From assembly GCA_947498645.1 (NCBI GenBank), contig CANMKS010000001.1:186001-250000 (forward strand): DNA of 64,000 bases, written 5' to 3'. Position 1 is the stretch's first letter. Every line of letters begins with the position of its first letter. The notes under the pieces were generated by a model, which was not told the origin of the DNA, did not search any database, and saw only the letters and a list, made by a program, of their open reading frames with translations. This DNA is from an uncultured Paracoccaceae bacterium (lineage in GTDB: Bacteria > Pseudomonadota > Alphaproteobacteria > Rhodobacterales > Rhodobacteraceae). Positions 1 through 8,067 of this stretch are shown here, piece by piece. The translations under genes were made by a program, and so were the position numbers.

Positions 1-1319
1 GCATGAACCCAATGGACCTCAAGCGCGGTATCGATCTTGCAACAACCAAGGTTGTTGAAGCGATCAAAGCAGCGTCACGTCCCGTGTCCGACAGCGACGA
101 AGTAGCTCAGGTCGGTACAATCTCTGCAAACGGCGAAGAAGAAATCGGCCGTCAGATCGCAGACGCGATGCAGAAGGTTGGCAACGAAGGCGTCATCACT
201 GTTGAAGAAAACAAAGGTCTGGAAACAGAAACAGACGTTGTTGAAGGCATGCAGTTCGACCGCGGTTACCTGTCCCCTTACTTTGTCACCAACCCTGACA
301 AAATGACAACAGAGCTGGAAGATGCGATCATCCTGCTGCACGAAAAGAAACTCTCTTCGTTGCAGCCAATGGTTCCACTGCTGGAATCTGTGATCCAGTC
401 CGGCAAGCCACTTCTGATCATCGCAGAAGACGTTGAAGGCGAAGCACTGGCCACACTCGTTGTGAACAAGCTGCGTGGCGGTCTGAAAATCGCTGCTGTG
501 AAGGCACCAGGTTTTGGTGACCGTCGCAAAGCAATGCTGCAGGACATCGCGATCCTGACAGGTGGTCAGGTGATCTCTGACGACCTTGGCATGAAGCTGG
601 AAAGCGTCACTATCGACATGCTGGGTTCTGCCAAGCGCGTTGCCATCACCAAAGACGAAACAACAATCGTTGACGGTGCAGGCGACAAGGCCGAGATCGA
701 AGCACGCGTATCCCAGATCCGTGGCCAGATCGAAGAAACAACATCCGATTACGACCGTGAAAAACTGCAAGAGCGCGTGGCCAAGCTGGCTGGCGGTGTT
801 GCTGTTATCCGCGTCGGCGGCATGTCCGAAGTGGAAGTCAAAGAGCGCAAGGACCGCGTTGACGATGCATTGAACGCGACACGTGCCGCTGTTCAAGAAG
901 GTATTGTTGTTGGTGGCGGTGTTGCACTGGTTCAGGCTGGCAAAACACTTGAAGGTCTGACAGGTGCGAACTCCGATCAGGACGTTGGTATCTCCATCAT
1001 CCGCAAGGCTCTTGAAGCACCACTGCGTCAGATCGCAGAAAACTCCGGTGTTGACGGTTCGGTTGTTGCGGGCAAGATCCGCGAAAGCGGCGACAAAGCC
1101 TTCGGCTTTAACGCACAGACAGAAGAATATGGTGACATGTTCAAGTTCGGCGTTATCGACCCGGCCAAAGTTGTGCGGACAGCCCTGCAGGACGCAGCTT
1201 CTGTTGCCGGCCTCTTGATCACAACCGAAGCCATGGTTGCTGACAAGCCTTCAAAAGAAGGTGCTGGCGGTGCTGGCGGCGGCATGCCCGACATGGGCGG
1301 CATGGGCGGCATGATGTAA
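1..1319 (+). CDS. groL: Chaperonin GroEL, 3' part (5' end outside window)
   Basis: This is the 60-kDa chaperonin subunit that folds proteins in an ATP-driven double ring with GroES in the cytosol. The visible 438 residues start at the family's MNPMDLKRG segment, around residue 111 of a ~545-residue protein, so about 110 N-terminal residues lie upstream of the window. The apical region ([12 protein letters not shown]) and the distal equatorial region ([10 protein letters not shown]) are present. The protein ends in the typical flexible Gly-Met tail (GGMGGMM). The first ATG in the window is internal, not the true start. groES is expected just upstream but cannot be seen. Confidence 0.98.
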   Translation, partial: MNPMDLKRGIDLATTKVVEAIKAASRPVSDSDEVAQVGTISANGEEEIGRQIADAMQKVGNEGVITVEENKGLETETDVVEGMQFDRGYLSPYFVTNPDKMTTELEDAIILLHEKKLSSLQPMVPLLESVIQSGKPLLIIAEDVEGEALATLVVNKLRGGLKIAAVKAPGFGDRRKAMLQDIAILTGGQVISDDLGMKLESVTIDMLGSAKRVAITKDETTIVDGAGDKAEIEARVSQIRGQIEETTSDYDREKLQERVAKLAGGVAVIRVGGMSEVEVKERKDRVDDALNATRAAVQEGIVVGGGVALVQAGKTLEGLTGANSDQDVGISIIRKALEAPLRQIAENSGVDGSVVAGKIRESGDKAFGFNAQTEEYGDMFKFGVIDPAKVVRTALQDAASVAGLLITTEAMVADKPSKEGAGGAGGGMPDMGGMGGMM

Positions 1320-1376
1320 AACGCGGTTTGGGCAAAGCCCAAACGTGTTTGGCATGTAGCCATAAAGAAATGCGAA

Positions 1377-1403
1377 GGGCGGTCCTGAAAGGGACCGCCC
1401 TTT
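1377..1403 (+). terminator. Rho-independent terminator after groEL
   Basis: A perfect 9-bp GC-rich stem, GGGCGGTCC paired with GGACCGCCC around a 6-nt loop, is followed by TTT about 60 nt after the groEL stop. It is well placed to end the groESL transcript. Confidence 0.8.
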
Positions 1404-1412
1404 CCGCATCCC

Positions 1413-1477
1413 GTAGGATGGGTGAAACCCACGCATCTACGATCACATCATTGGCACGTGGGTTTCACCCACCCTAC
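1413..1477. repeat. 65-bp inverted repeat, copy 1
   Basis: Two ~21-bp arms (GTAGGATGGGTGAAACCCAC and its near-complement ending GGGTTTCACCCACCCTAC) flank a ~22-bp variable centre. Each arm is also a small palindrome (TGGGT-GAA-ACCCA). A second copy of exactly the same length lies at 57533-57597. The terminal GTAG on the minus strand supplies the TAG stop of the acetyltransferase gene. This looks like a REP or MITE-like palindromic element. Confidence 0.85.
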
Positions 1478-1995
1478 CGATCCTCGCGTTTGATCTCATA
1501 CGTCAAACAAGCCACATCATAATGCGTCTGAATACCAATGTAAGTCATCCCCAACCGTTCCATGACACGCGCTGACGCCTTGTTCTCAAGCTCCGTCACA
1601 GCCATCAGGCGGCTTTCACCTATTACATCAAAGCCATAATCCATCGCGGCTCGCCCCGCTTCGGTCGCATAGCCTTTTCCATGCCAGGATGGGCGCAAGC
1701 GCCAGCCAATCTCTAGCGGGTTCGCTTCCGCATGACCCAGGTGTTGCAGGCAGGCGGCACCAATCAATGCGTCGGTCTCCCGTTCAATGACGGACCACCA
1801 CCCGAAGCCATATTGCGCCCATTTCGCCTGCTGCCGAGTGATATTCGCGGCAACCTCGTCACGGGTTTGCGGGGGCCCGAGATAGTGCATCACCTTTGGG
1901 TCTGAATTCATCGCAAACAGATCATCAAGATGTGCGGACGCAAACGGCACCAGCCTCAAGCGCTCTGTGATGACTGTTGTACCTGATGGTGTCAT
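1474..1995 (-). CDS. GNAT family N-acetyltransferase (RimJ/RimL type)
   Basis: A 173-residue GNAT-fold protein expected to move an acetyl group from acetyl-CoA to an amine, possibly a protein N-terminus; the substrate cannot be told. It opens with TERLRLVPF, as RimJ/RimL-like members do, and carries the acetyl-CoA loop RPSWHGKGYATEAG near residue 100. The longer ORF in the track is not used: the ATG at 1995 has AAGGAG about 6 nt upstream, while an out-of-frame ATG 5 nt earlier lies too close to that site. Its TAG stop lies inside the end of the inverted repeat. It diverges from the dehydrogenase gene. Confidence 0.85.
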   Translation of the reverse strand: MTPSGTTVITERLRLVPFASAHLDDLFAMNSDPKVMHYLGPPQTRDEVAANITRQQAKWAQYGFGWWSVIERETDALIGAACLQHLGHAEANPLEIGWRLRPSWHGKGYATEAGRAAMDYGFDVIGESRLMAVTELENKASARVMERLGMTYIGIQTHYDVACLTYEIKREDR

Positions 1996-2110
1996 GTCAT
2001 GCTCCTTTGCGTATTGGGCCAAGGTAGGACACGCGATACCGACCGCAAACCCCTCTTTCCATTCGCGGCAATCCAGTATCAAATCCGCGCAAACAACAAG
2101 GGGAAAAGAG

Positions 2111-2956
2111 ATGCAAAAGACAGGCGTTATTGGTCTTGGCCGTATGGGCAGCGCCATCGCCCAGCGCCTGCAATCGCAAGGCAAAGCTGTCACCAGTTGG
2201 ACCCGCAGCGGACGTGCCGTGGATGGCGTCCCTATTGCGCCTGAGTTGGCCACTGTCGTTGCCCAATGCGATATCCTTGTTCTCAGCCTTTATGACGGCG
2301 CCGCCGTGACCGATGTGCTTGAGCAATTGCTGGCGCTCGATCTTAGTGGCAAGCTGATCATCGATACCAGCACGGTACTTCCCACCGTCCTGACCGACCG
2401 CATTGACCGCATAACCGCCCTTGGCGCAACTGCGGTCGATGCACCCATCTCGGGCGGACCGGAAATGGTGGCGTCGGGCAGTTGCGGTATCTTTATTGGC
2501 GGTGATGATACTGCCGCACAGATGGCCCAGGACATACTGACCACGCTTTCGGATCGCATCTTCCACGTTGGGCCACTCGGTGCCGGGTTGGTAATGAAGA
2601 CGATCAACAACGCGATGCTGCAATGCTACATGCAAGGGCTGGAGGAGCTTTTGCCACTGGCCAAGCGGGCGGGGCTACCGCTGGAAACGGCAATCACCAT
2701 TCTTAGCGGCGGACCGGCCGGCATGCCCATGGTCCGGGATCGTATCCCCAAGATACTGGGCACCGATGAAAGCGTTGGGTTCCCGTTGACAGCGATCCTC
2801 AAGGACAACGGCATCTTTCAAGGCGTTCTTGCCGCTTATGACCTCCAATCACCGCTTTTGCAGATGTCCAGAGCACATCAGGAAGCCGCCATTGCCGAAG
2901 GGTTGGGAGATGCGGACCCCGCAAAATTGATTGCGGCATTCTATGCGCGGGGATAA
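2111..2956 (+). CDS. NAD(P)-dependent beta-hydroxyacid dehydrogenase
   Basis: This 281-residue protein belongs to the 3-hydroxyisobutyrate/6-phosphogluconate dehydrogenase superfamily, which oxidises beta-hydroxyacids with NAD(P)+. The N-terminal Rossmann fold begins with GVIGLGRMGSAIA. The substrate-binding signature DAPISGGPEMVASG and the catalytic-lysine region GLVMKTINNAML both match the family. The ATG at 2111 follows GGGAAAAGAG and puts the Rossmann motif at residue 5, so the 49 extra residues in the ORF track are dropped. The exact substrate (3-hydroxyisobutyrate, tartronate semialdehyde or another) is not determined. The EamA transporter follows 10 nt later. Confidence 0.88.
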   Translation: MQKTGVIGLGRMGSAIAQRLQSQGKAVTSWTRSGRAVDGVPIAPELATVVAQCDILVLSLYDGAAVTDVLEQLLALDLSGKLIIDTSTVLPTVLTDRIDRITALGATAVDAPISGGPEMVASGSCGIFIGGDDTAAQMAQDILTTLSDRIFHVGPLGAGLVMKTINNAMLQCYMQGLEELLPLAKRAGLPLETAITILSGGPAGMPMVRDRIPKILGTDESVGFPLTAILKDNGIFQGVLAAYDLQSPLLQMSRAHQEAAIAEGLGDADPAKLIAAFYARG

Positions 2957-2966
2957 GGCGCAGCGC

Positions 2967-3812
2967 ATGACGTCAATGCGGATTTTTGTGCTGACTTGTG
3001 TGATCATGTGTGCTTTCGCGGCCAATTCATTGCTCAACCGCTTGGGCGTTGCGGTGCAGGGCATGGACCCGATGGACTTTGCCACCGTGCGCACTGCCGC
3101 CGGGGCGGCGATGCTCTGGCTACTTGCCCTTCTGCGACAGGCACCCACGCCCAGCCTGACAGGACTGCGGCGCGGTGCAGGGGCATTGGCACTTGCTACC
3201 TATATGATTGGCTTCTCCTGGGCTTATATCACGCTGGATGCAGGGCTAGGCGCACTGATCCTGTTTGGTGTCTTGCAAATCGTCGTCTTCGCATGGGCGG
3301 TCGTCGAAGGCGGCAAAATCCCTGCGCTGCGCTGGATCGGCGCGGCAATTGCGCTGACGGGGCTTTGCGTGCTGCTCTGGCCATCGGGTGCTACCGCATT
3401 GCCCTTGGGCGGAGCACTTGCCATGACCATCGCCGGGACTGCCTGGGCCACTTATACGCTGCTTGGCCGGGGCGAACCTGATCCGCTGGGCGCCACCGCC
3501 AGCAACTTTCTGCTGTGTCTGCCCTTGGTCGCCATTGTCATGCTGGCAACCGGGGTTGGGCCAATGCCGCTTGCCGGGATCATCACCGCTATCATTGCGG
3601 GCGCCATCACATCAGGGCTAGGTTACGCGCTTTGGTATCGTGTCCTGCCCGCCCTGCCGACCACTGTGGCAGGCATTGCCCAACTGAGCGTACCCGTCAT
3701 CGCCGTTGCGGCCGGGATCGCGTTTCTGGGCGAAAGCCTGAGCTTGCGCCTCTTCATTGCAGGCACACTTGTTCTGGGTGGGATCGCTGTTTCCCTCACT
3801 GCGCGACGTTAG
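2967..3812 (+). CDS. EamA/DMT family transporter
   Basis: A 281-residue, strongly hydrophobic protein with about ten predicted membrane helices in two EamA repeats. The family exports metabolites or amino acids across the inner membrane. Motifs such as GFSWAYITLDAGLGALILFG and the second-half ALPTTVAGIAQLSVPVIA are typical of drug/metabolite transporters. The ATG at 2967 was chosen because ATAAGG lies about 9 nt upstream and it sits just after the dehydrogenase stop; earlier in-frame ATGs overlap that gene. It probably forms an operon with the dehydrogenase. Substrate unknown. Confidence 0.85.
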   Translation: MTSMRIFVLTCVIMCAFAANSLLNRLGVAVQGMDPMDFATVRTAAGAAMLWLLALLRQAPTPSLTGLRRGAGALALATYMIGFSWAYITLDAGLGALILFGVLQIVVFAWAVVEGGKIPALRWIGAAIALTGLCVLLWPSGATALPLGGALAMTIAGTAWATYTLLGRGEPDPLGATASNFLLCLPLVAIVMLATGVGPMPLAGIITAIIAGAITSGLGYALWYRVLPALPTTVAGIAQLSVPVIAVAAGIAFLGESLSLRLFIAGTLVLGGIAVSLTARR

Positions 3813-3855
3813 GTTTCTTACCTCCGGCCCTTCCGTCGGCGCAGCGCCGTGCTAA

Positions 3856-4590
3856 ATGTATTTGATGAAACGTTTGATCGTATCAATTTTTGGGATTTTC
3901 ATGGCCACAACCGCAGCAGCGCAGGAATGCGTGGTCATGCTTCATGGCCTCGCACGGACCGAGATTTCCTTTGCCCCCATGCAACTGGTGCTCGAAGACG
4001 CAGGCTATCAGGTTATCAACCGCGGCTATCCGTCCACGACTGCGCCGATCCAGACTCTGGTCGAGGAGCATGTGGCCGAAGATGTTGCCGCCTGCGGTGA
4101 CAAACGCGTGCATTTCGTGACCCATTCGATGGGCGGCATCCTCGTGCGTGCGTGGCTCACCAATAACCGCCCCGAAAAAATGGGCCGCGTTGTCATGCTT
4201 GGGCCGCCAAATGCCGGATCAGAGCTGGTAGACATCTTTGGCGATTTCGAACCATTTCAATGGGTCAACGGCCCTGCCGGTCTGCAACTTGGCACCGAAG
4301 AGAGTAGCCTACCCAACCAGTTGGAGCTTTTGCCCTATGAAATCGGGATCATCGCAGGGGATCGCTCGCTTAACCCTGTCTACTCTGCCCTGATCGACGG
4401 GCCGGACGACGGCAAAGTATCTGTTGCCTCAACCCGGCTGGAGGGTATGCAGGATCATATCGTGCTGCCCGTCACCCACACTTTCATGATGAACAACCCG
4501 CTTGTGATGGAAGAAGTGCTGCTGTTTCTGCGAGAGGGCCGCTTTAACCACAACCTCAGCTTGATGGATGTTATCTTCGACGACGGCTAG
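3856..4590 (+). CDS. Secreted lipase/alpha-beta hydrolase
   Basis: A 244-residue protein with an N-terminal signal peptide ([20 protein letters not shown]) and an alpha/beta-hydrolase fold. VMLHGLART resembles the oxyanion-hole region, and [12 protein letters not shown] contains the nucleophile elbow G-x-S-x-G variant (HSMGG). A late His in LPVTHTF could complete the triad. It is probably a periplasmic or exported esterase/lipase. Two starts are possible, ATG 3856 or ATG 3865; the second gives a more usual signal peptide. The 3' end overlaps purK tail to tail by 4 nt. Confidence 0.82.
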   Translation: MYLMKRLIVSIFGIFMATTAAAQECVVMLHGLARTEISFAPMQLVLEDAGYQVINRGYPSTTAPIQTLVEEHVAEDVAACGDKRVHFVTHSMGGILVRAWLTNNRPEKMGRVVMLGPPNAGSELVDIFGDFEPFQWVNGPAGLQLGTEESSLPNQLELLPYEIGIIAGDRSLNPVYSALIDGPDDGKVSVASTRLEGMQDHIVLPVTHTFMMNNPLVMEEVLLFLREGRFNHNLSLMDVIFDDG

Positions 4591-5654
4591 GCCTTGATTA
4601 CGCGGTTCACGTGACCCATTTTGCGGCCCGGTTTTACCTCTGCCTTACCATATAGATGGATCGCCGCATCAATCTTGGCCAGTTCCGGCACCCGGTCCAT
4701 ATCATCGCCGATCAGGTTCTCCATTACCACATCTGCATGGCGTGACCCGTCACCCAACGGCCAACCTGCAACCGCTCGTATATGCTGTTCAAACTGGCAA
4801 ATCGTGCAGCCATTCTGCGTCCAATGGCCAGAGTTATGCACCCGCGGGGCAATCTCATTCACGATCAGACACTGGGGTGTCACAAACAGCTCAACTCCCA
4901 TGACGCCTACATAGTCGAGGGCGTTTAGAATACGTGCGGCAATCAACACTGCGTCGGTTCGCTGGCTGGGCGACAGTTTGGCAGGTACGGTGGTGGTTCG
5001 CAAAATCCCCGCATCGTGCACATTCTCGCCGGGATCATAGCAGGACACCGCCCCATCAGGCCCACGAGCGCCAATGACAGACACCTCGTGGCTGAAATTC
5101 ACAAACCCTTCGAGGATCGCAGGCGCACCGGCCATATCGGCCAGAGCAGCCGCCGCATCATCCGGCGACATGATCCGCGCCTGCCCTTTGCCGTCATAGC
5201 CCAAGCGGCGGGTTTTCAAGATCGCGGGTGTGCCGATGCTGGCAATCGCAGCCTCCAGATCAGCCGCATTTGCCACGTCGGCAAACGGCGCAGTCTGAAG
5301 CCCAAGCTCTTGCAGGAACGTCTTTTCGGTCAGCCGGTCCTGACTGGTCGCGAGGGCCTGTCGCCCAGGATGGATCGGGGCGAGCGTTTCAAGCAAATCA
5401 AGGGCCGAGGTGGGGATGTTTTCAAATTCATAGGTGATAACATCAACGGCAGTGCCAAAGGCTGTCAGAGCGGCCTCATCGTCATAGCTGGCGGTTGTCA
5501 CCTGATGGGCAACATCACCCGCAGGCGCACCCGCGCCCGGTTCGAAAATATGAGTTTTCAGACCCAGACGCGCGGCTGCAACAGACAACATGCGGCCTAG
5601 TTGCCCCCCGCCCAAAATCCCAACGGTTGCGCCCACCGGCAGCGGTTTAATCAT
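4587..5654 (-). CDS. purK: N5-carboxyaminoimidazole ribonucleotide synthase PurK
   Basis: This ATP-grasp enzyme makes N5-CAIR from AIR, ATP and bicarbonate in purine synthesis. It starts with [18 protein letters not shown], the hallmark PurK N-terminus. It also has [12 protein letters not shown] (ATP-grasp), and the C-terminal [14 protein letters not shown] that binds substrate and metal. Length is 355 residues, as usual. The start at 5654 overlaps the end of purE by 8 nt (ATGATTAA), which implies translational coupling; an in-frame ATG 12 nt upstream is the alternative. Confidence 0.96.
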   Translation of the reverse strand: MIKPLPVGATVGILGGGQLGRMLSVAAARLGLKTHIFEPGAGAPAGDVAHQVTTASYDDEAALTAFGTAVDVITYEFENIPTSALDLLETLAPIHPGRQALATSQDRLTEKTFLQELGLQTAPFADVANAADLEAAIASIGTPAILKTRRLGYDGKGQARIMSPDDAAAALADMAGAPAILEGFVNFSHEVSVIGARGPDGAVSCYDPGENVHDAGILRTTTVPAKLSPSQRTDAVLIAARILNALDYVGVMGVELFVTPQCLIVNEIAPRVHNSGHWTQNGCTICQFEQHIRAVAGWPLGDGSRHADVVMENLIGDDMDRVPELAKIDAAIHLYGKAEVKPGRKMGHVNRVIKA

Positions 5655-6135
5655 CAGAAGGCTCATCAGGAATAGAGGCGCTGAGATCAGCACGCCATTG
5701 GTCCAAACGGGCGGCCAAATCCGCATCCTGCAACGCCAGAATACCCGCAGCCATCAATCCGCCGTTCTTGGCACCTGCAGCACCAATTGCCATGGTGGCC
5801 ACCGGATAACCGCGCGGCATCTGCAAAATGGAATACAGGCTATCAACGCCGGACAGCGCATTGGTCTGCACAGGAATGCCAACCACTGGCACGCGGGTCT
5901 TTGACGCCATCATGCCCGGCAAATGCGCCGCGCCACCCGCGCCGGCGATAATCACTTGCAATCCACGGTCCACCGCCGTCTTGCCATAGTCCCATAAGCG
6001 ATCCGGCGTACGATGGGCTGACACGATCTTGGTCTCATAGGCCACGCCCAATTCATCAAGGACGTCCGCCGCCTCGCGCATGGTGGACCAATCAGATTGG
6101 CTCCCCATGATAATGCCGACTTGAGGTTTGGTCAT
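5647..6135 (-). CDS. purE: N5-carboxyaminoimidazole ribonucleotide mutase PurE
   Basis: This class I PurE (162 residues) isomerises N5-CAIR to CAIR, the step after PurK. The N-terminus [14 protein letters not shown] and the segments SAHRTPDRL and [11 protein letters not shown] are the conserved active-site elements. The ATG at 6135 places the first strand at the family's normal distance, so the longer ORF is not used. It is the first gene of a purE-purK pair. Confidence 0.97.
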   Translation of the reverse strand: MTKPQVGIIMGSQSDWSTMREAADVLDELGVAYETKIVSAHRTPDRLWDYGKTAVDRGLQVIIAGAGGAAHLPGMMASKTRVPVVGIPVQTNALSGVDSLYSILQMPRGYPVATMAIGAAGAKNGGLMAAGILALQDADLAARLDQWRADLSASIPDEPSDD

Positions 6136-6199
6136 ATGCCTGTCCCACGTTGAAAAGGAAGCGGCACTATAGCCATGGCAAGCAGCACTGCAACGCCTG

Positions 6200-6475
6200 T
6201 CAGGCGATAATGTCGGGCAAGATGCGATCTTCAAGCTGGGTGATCTGATCTTTGAGGAAAAGCTTTTGCTTTTTCAGCCTCTTGAGCGTCAGCATATCCG
6301 CGGCACCACGCTCGTGAAGGGCGGCGATCGCATCATCCAGGTCACGGTGCTCGTGACGCAGCACTTCCAGCTTTACCCGGAGCACTTCGGTCTGTTCCAT
6401 CTTGGCAGTTGTGTTCATCGCGGGGCTGCTCGATTGCTGTCGGTTGGGTACACTGTAGCGCGGCTCATACCGCAT
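6200..6475 (-). CDS. DUF465 (YdcH-like) small coiled-coil protein
   Basis: A small charged helical protein whose C-terminal part ([19 protein letters not shown]...[20 protein letters not shown]) matches the DUF465/YdcH family; function unknown. The ATG at 6475 has AGAGGAAG about 10 nt upstream and gives 91 residues. Starts at 6418 or 6400 would give the 66-72 residues more typical of the family but lack a visible ribosome site. It precedes purE on the same strand, 64 nt away. Confidence 0.75.
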   Translation of the reverse strand: MRYEPRYSVPNRQQSSSPAMNTTAKMEQTEVLRVKLEVLRHEHRDLDDAIAALHERGAADMLTLKRLKKQKLFLKDQITQLEDRILPDIIA

Positions 6476-6490
6476 TTGCTACGACTTCCT

Positions 6491-6520
6491 CTTGATCATA
6501 TAGGGCGCACGCCCCATATT
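6491..6520 (+). promoter_or_regulatory. Sigma-32 (RpoH)-type promoter of hsp20
   Basis: CTTGATC, 14 nt of spacer and CCCCATATT closely follow the heat-shock consensus CTTGAAA-N11-16-CCCCATnT. The predicted transcript would start near 6527, about 57 nt before the hsp20 ATG. Confidence 0.7.
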
Positions 6521-6583
6521 TTCATCAAAGGCTGCCGCTCACGGGGCCTGAAACCTGACAGTCGCTTAAAAAGGGCATGTCTT

Positions 6584-6997
6584 ATGACAAAACTTGCTTT
6601 GGGAACGCACCCGTTCCTTTTGGGATTTGAACAGCTGGAACGGCTGGTTGAACGGACCGCGAAAAGCGGGAACGAAGGCTACCCACCTTACAACATCGAA
6701 CAAACCTCTGAAAATTCATATCGTATCACGCTGGCCGTCGCAGGCTTTGCCGACGCTGATCTGGCGATCACCGTAGAGGACAGCGCACTGGTGATACGTG
6801 GACGGCAATCCGACGATAGCGAAGGCCGTGTCTTTTTGCACAGGGGCATCGCGGCCCGTCAGTTCCAACGGTCATTTGTTCTGGCTGACGGTGTCGACGT
6901 GGGCGAGGCTGTGATGGAAAACGGGTTACTGCATGTTGATCTGACCCGGGCCGAGCCTGAACGGATCGTACAAACCATCAACATCAAGAAAGGGTAA
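6584..6997 (+). CDS. Small heat-shock protein Hsp20 (IbpA-like)
   Basis: A 137-residue alpha-crystallin-type holdase that would bind unfolding proteins without ATP. The core runs from YPPYNIEQTSENSYRITLAVAGF to the end, with the family's buried-strand residues ENGLLHVDL. It lacks the canonical IxI tail but ends in a short basic stretch, INIKKG. The ATG at 6584 follows AAAAAGGGC by about 8 nt. A sigma-32-like promoter lies 64 nt upstream. The DUF1150 gene follows after 3 nt. Confidence 0.92.
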   Translation: MTKLALGTHPFLLGFEQLERLVERTAKSGNEGYPPYNIEQTSENSYRITLAVAGFADADLAITVEDSALVIRGRQSDDSEGRVFLHRGIAARQFQRSFVLADGVDVGEAVMENGLLHVDLTRAEPERIVQTINIKKG

Positions 6998-7000
6998 GAC

Positions 7001-7225
7001 ATGGATACGAAATTTGATCTTGAAAAGATTGGCGCAGATGTCGTTTATGTCAAACCCATTCTGGCCTCGGAATTGCCTGCTGACGTGCAGGAGCAGGTTG
7101 GTGATCTGGAGGAACTTTTTGCGGTTCACAATGCGTCAGGCGAGCAGTTGGCCCTGGTGGCCGATCGCAAATTGGCATTCCATCTGGCACGTGAAAACAA
7201 CATGCAGCCGGTGACCGTTCACTAA
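7001..7225 (+). CDS. DUF1150 family protein
   Basis: A 74-residue acidic protein of the DUF1150 family, common in alphaproteobacteria next to a small heat-shock gene; biochemical role unknown. Its ribosome site AAAGGG overlaps the end of hsp20, so the two are probably co-transcribed and heat-induced. The C-terminal segment EQLALVADRKLAFHLARENNMQPVTVH is the family's conserved part. The stop overlaps the convergent glycosyltransferase-like gene. Confidence 0.85.
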   Translation: MDTKFDLEKIGADVVYVKPILASELPADVQEQVGDLEELFAVHNASGEQLALVADRKLAFHLARENNMQPVTVH

Positions 7226-8052
7226 AGCCAAACGCCGTATTTGTCTTGCATGTAGCGGACGCAGGCGTGATTTGCAGCCTCTCGGCCACTACCGTCAATC
7301 ACAGCATCATAAAGCGCGTCAACATGGGTATGATCGGCATACGGGGCGACACGGTAGCCCCTTGTCGACCAGATAGGAATTCCCTTGCGCGCCATTTGGC
7401 CCGACAACCAGTAGTCGTCAACACTCCAAAGAACAGACGGAATATCAAAGTCCGAATTGTCAAAGAACTCCGGCCTCACCAGAACGGCACCGCAGCCTTC
7501 GGCAATCTCGGCATATCCTGCCCTGCTCATCGTGCGATTGCGCGGCGGTTTCCTTTCAGTCACGCCGGTCAAAACCTGTTTAATCTTGCGCCGCGTCAAC
7601 CCAACGACCCGCCGGCTGTTTATGCGTGAAAGCTTGGGGCGGGGCTGTCGCCTGCTTGCCAGATCGTATCCATGGTCAGACAGTTGGATCGTCGATGTCG
7701 CAACGCAGTGATCCAACCGTCCGCGGCGCTGACGCAGCATGCCCTGGAACCACCACCTTGGATAAATCCTATCATCATCACAAAAGATGATATCGCAATC
7801 CGTCCCGCGCAGCTCATCCGCCGCAAAGAGGACTTTCGTAGCCGGTCCTAAATCATCTTCTGGCCGGATGACATTCACGCCATGTGGTACGTCTGGAACT
7901 TGCCCATCATAATCGGGAAAGCGGCGATAGCGCCGCGGAACGTAAAGGCGTATCTCGTCGATCGGTGCGCGCTGAGCACGCAGTGCCGCAAACACTGGCT
8001 CAAGTTTGTCAAAACGCGTAGGAATAGTGGACAGGGAAACAATTGTCGGCAT
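7222..8052 (-). CDS. Putative GT-A type glycosyltransferase
   Basis: A 276-residue soluble protein. The N-terminal IVSLSTIPTRFDKLEPVFAA and the central FCDDDRIYPRWW resemble the nucleotide-sugar site and DxD metal motif of GT-A glycosyltransferases. CGAVLVRPEFF and WSVDDYWLSG fit acceptor-site loops of the same fold. No signal peptide or membrane helix is seen. It lies 15 nt downstream of the Sat-CysC gene on the same strand, so it may be expressed with PAPS synthesis. Donor and acceptor are unknown; assignment rests on fold-level motifs only. Confidence 0.55.
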   Translation of the reverse strand: MPTIVSLSTIPTRFDKLEPVFAALRAQRAPIDEIRLYVPRRYRRFPDYDGQVPDVPHGVNVIRPEDDLGPATKVLFAADELRGTDCDIIFCDDDRIYPRWWFQGMLRQRRGRLDHCVATSTIQLSDHGYDLASRRQPRPKLSRINSRRVVGLTRRKIKQVLTGVTERKPPRNRTMSRAGYAEIAEGCGAVLVRPEFFDNSDFDIPSVLWSVDDYWLSGQMARKGIPIWSTRGYRVAPYADHTHVDALYDAVIDGSGREAANHACVRYMQDKYGVWL

Positions 8053-8067
8053 CTTACTACTCGTTCT

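Noticed and set aside
75-896. 273-codon minus-strand ORF opposite groEL
   Set aside because: A shadow of groEL codon bias; Cys/Phe-rich translation with no family resemblance.
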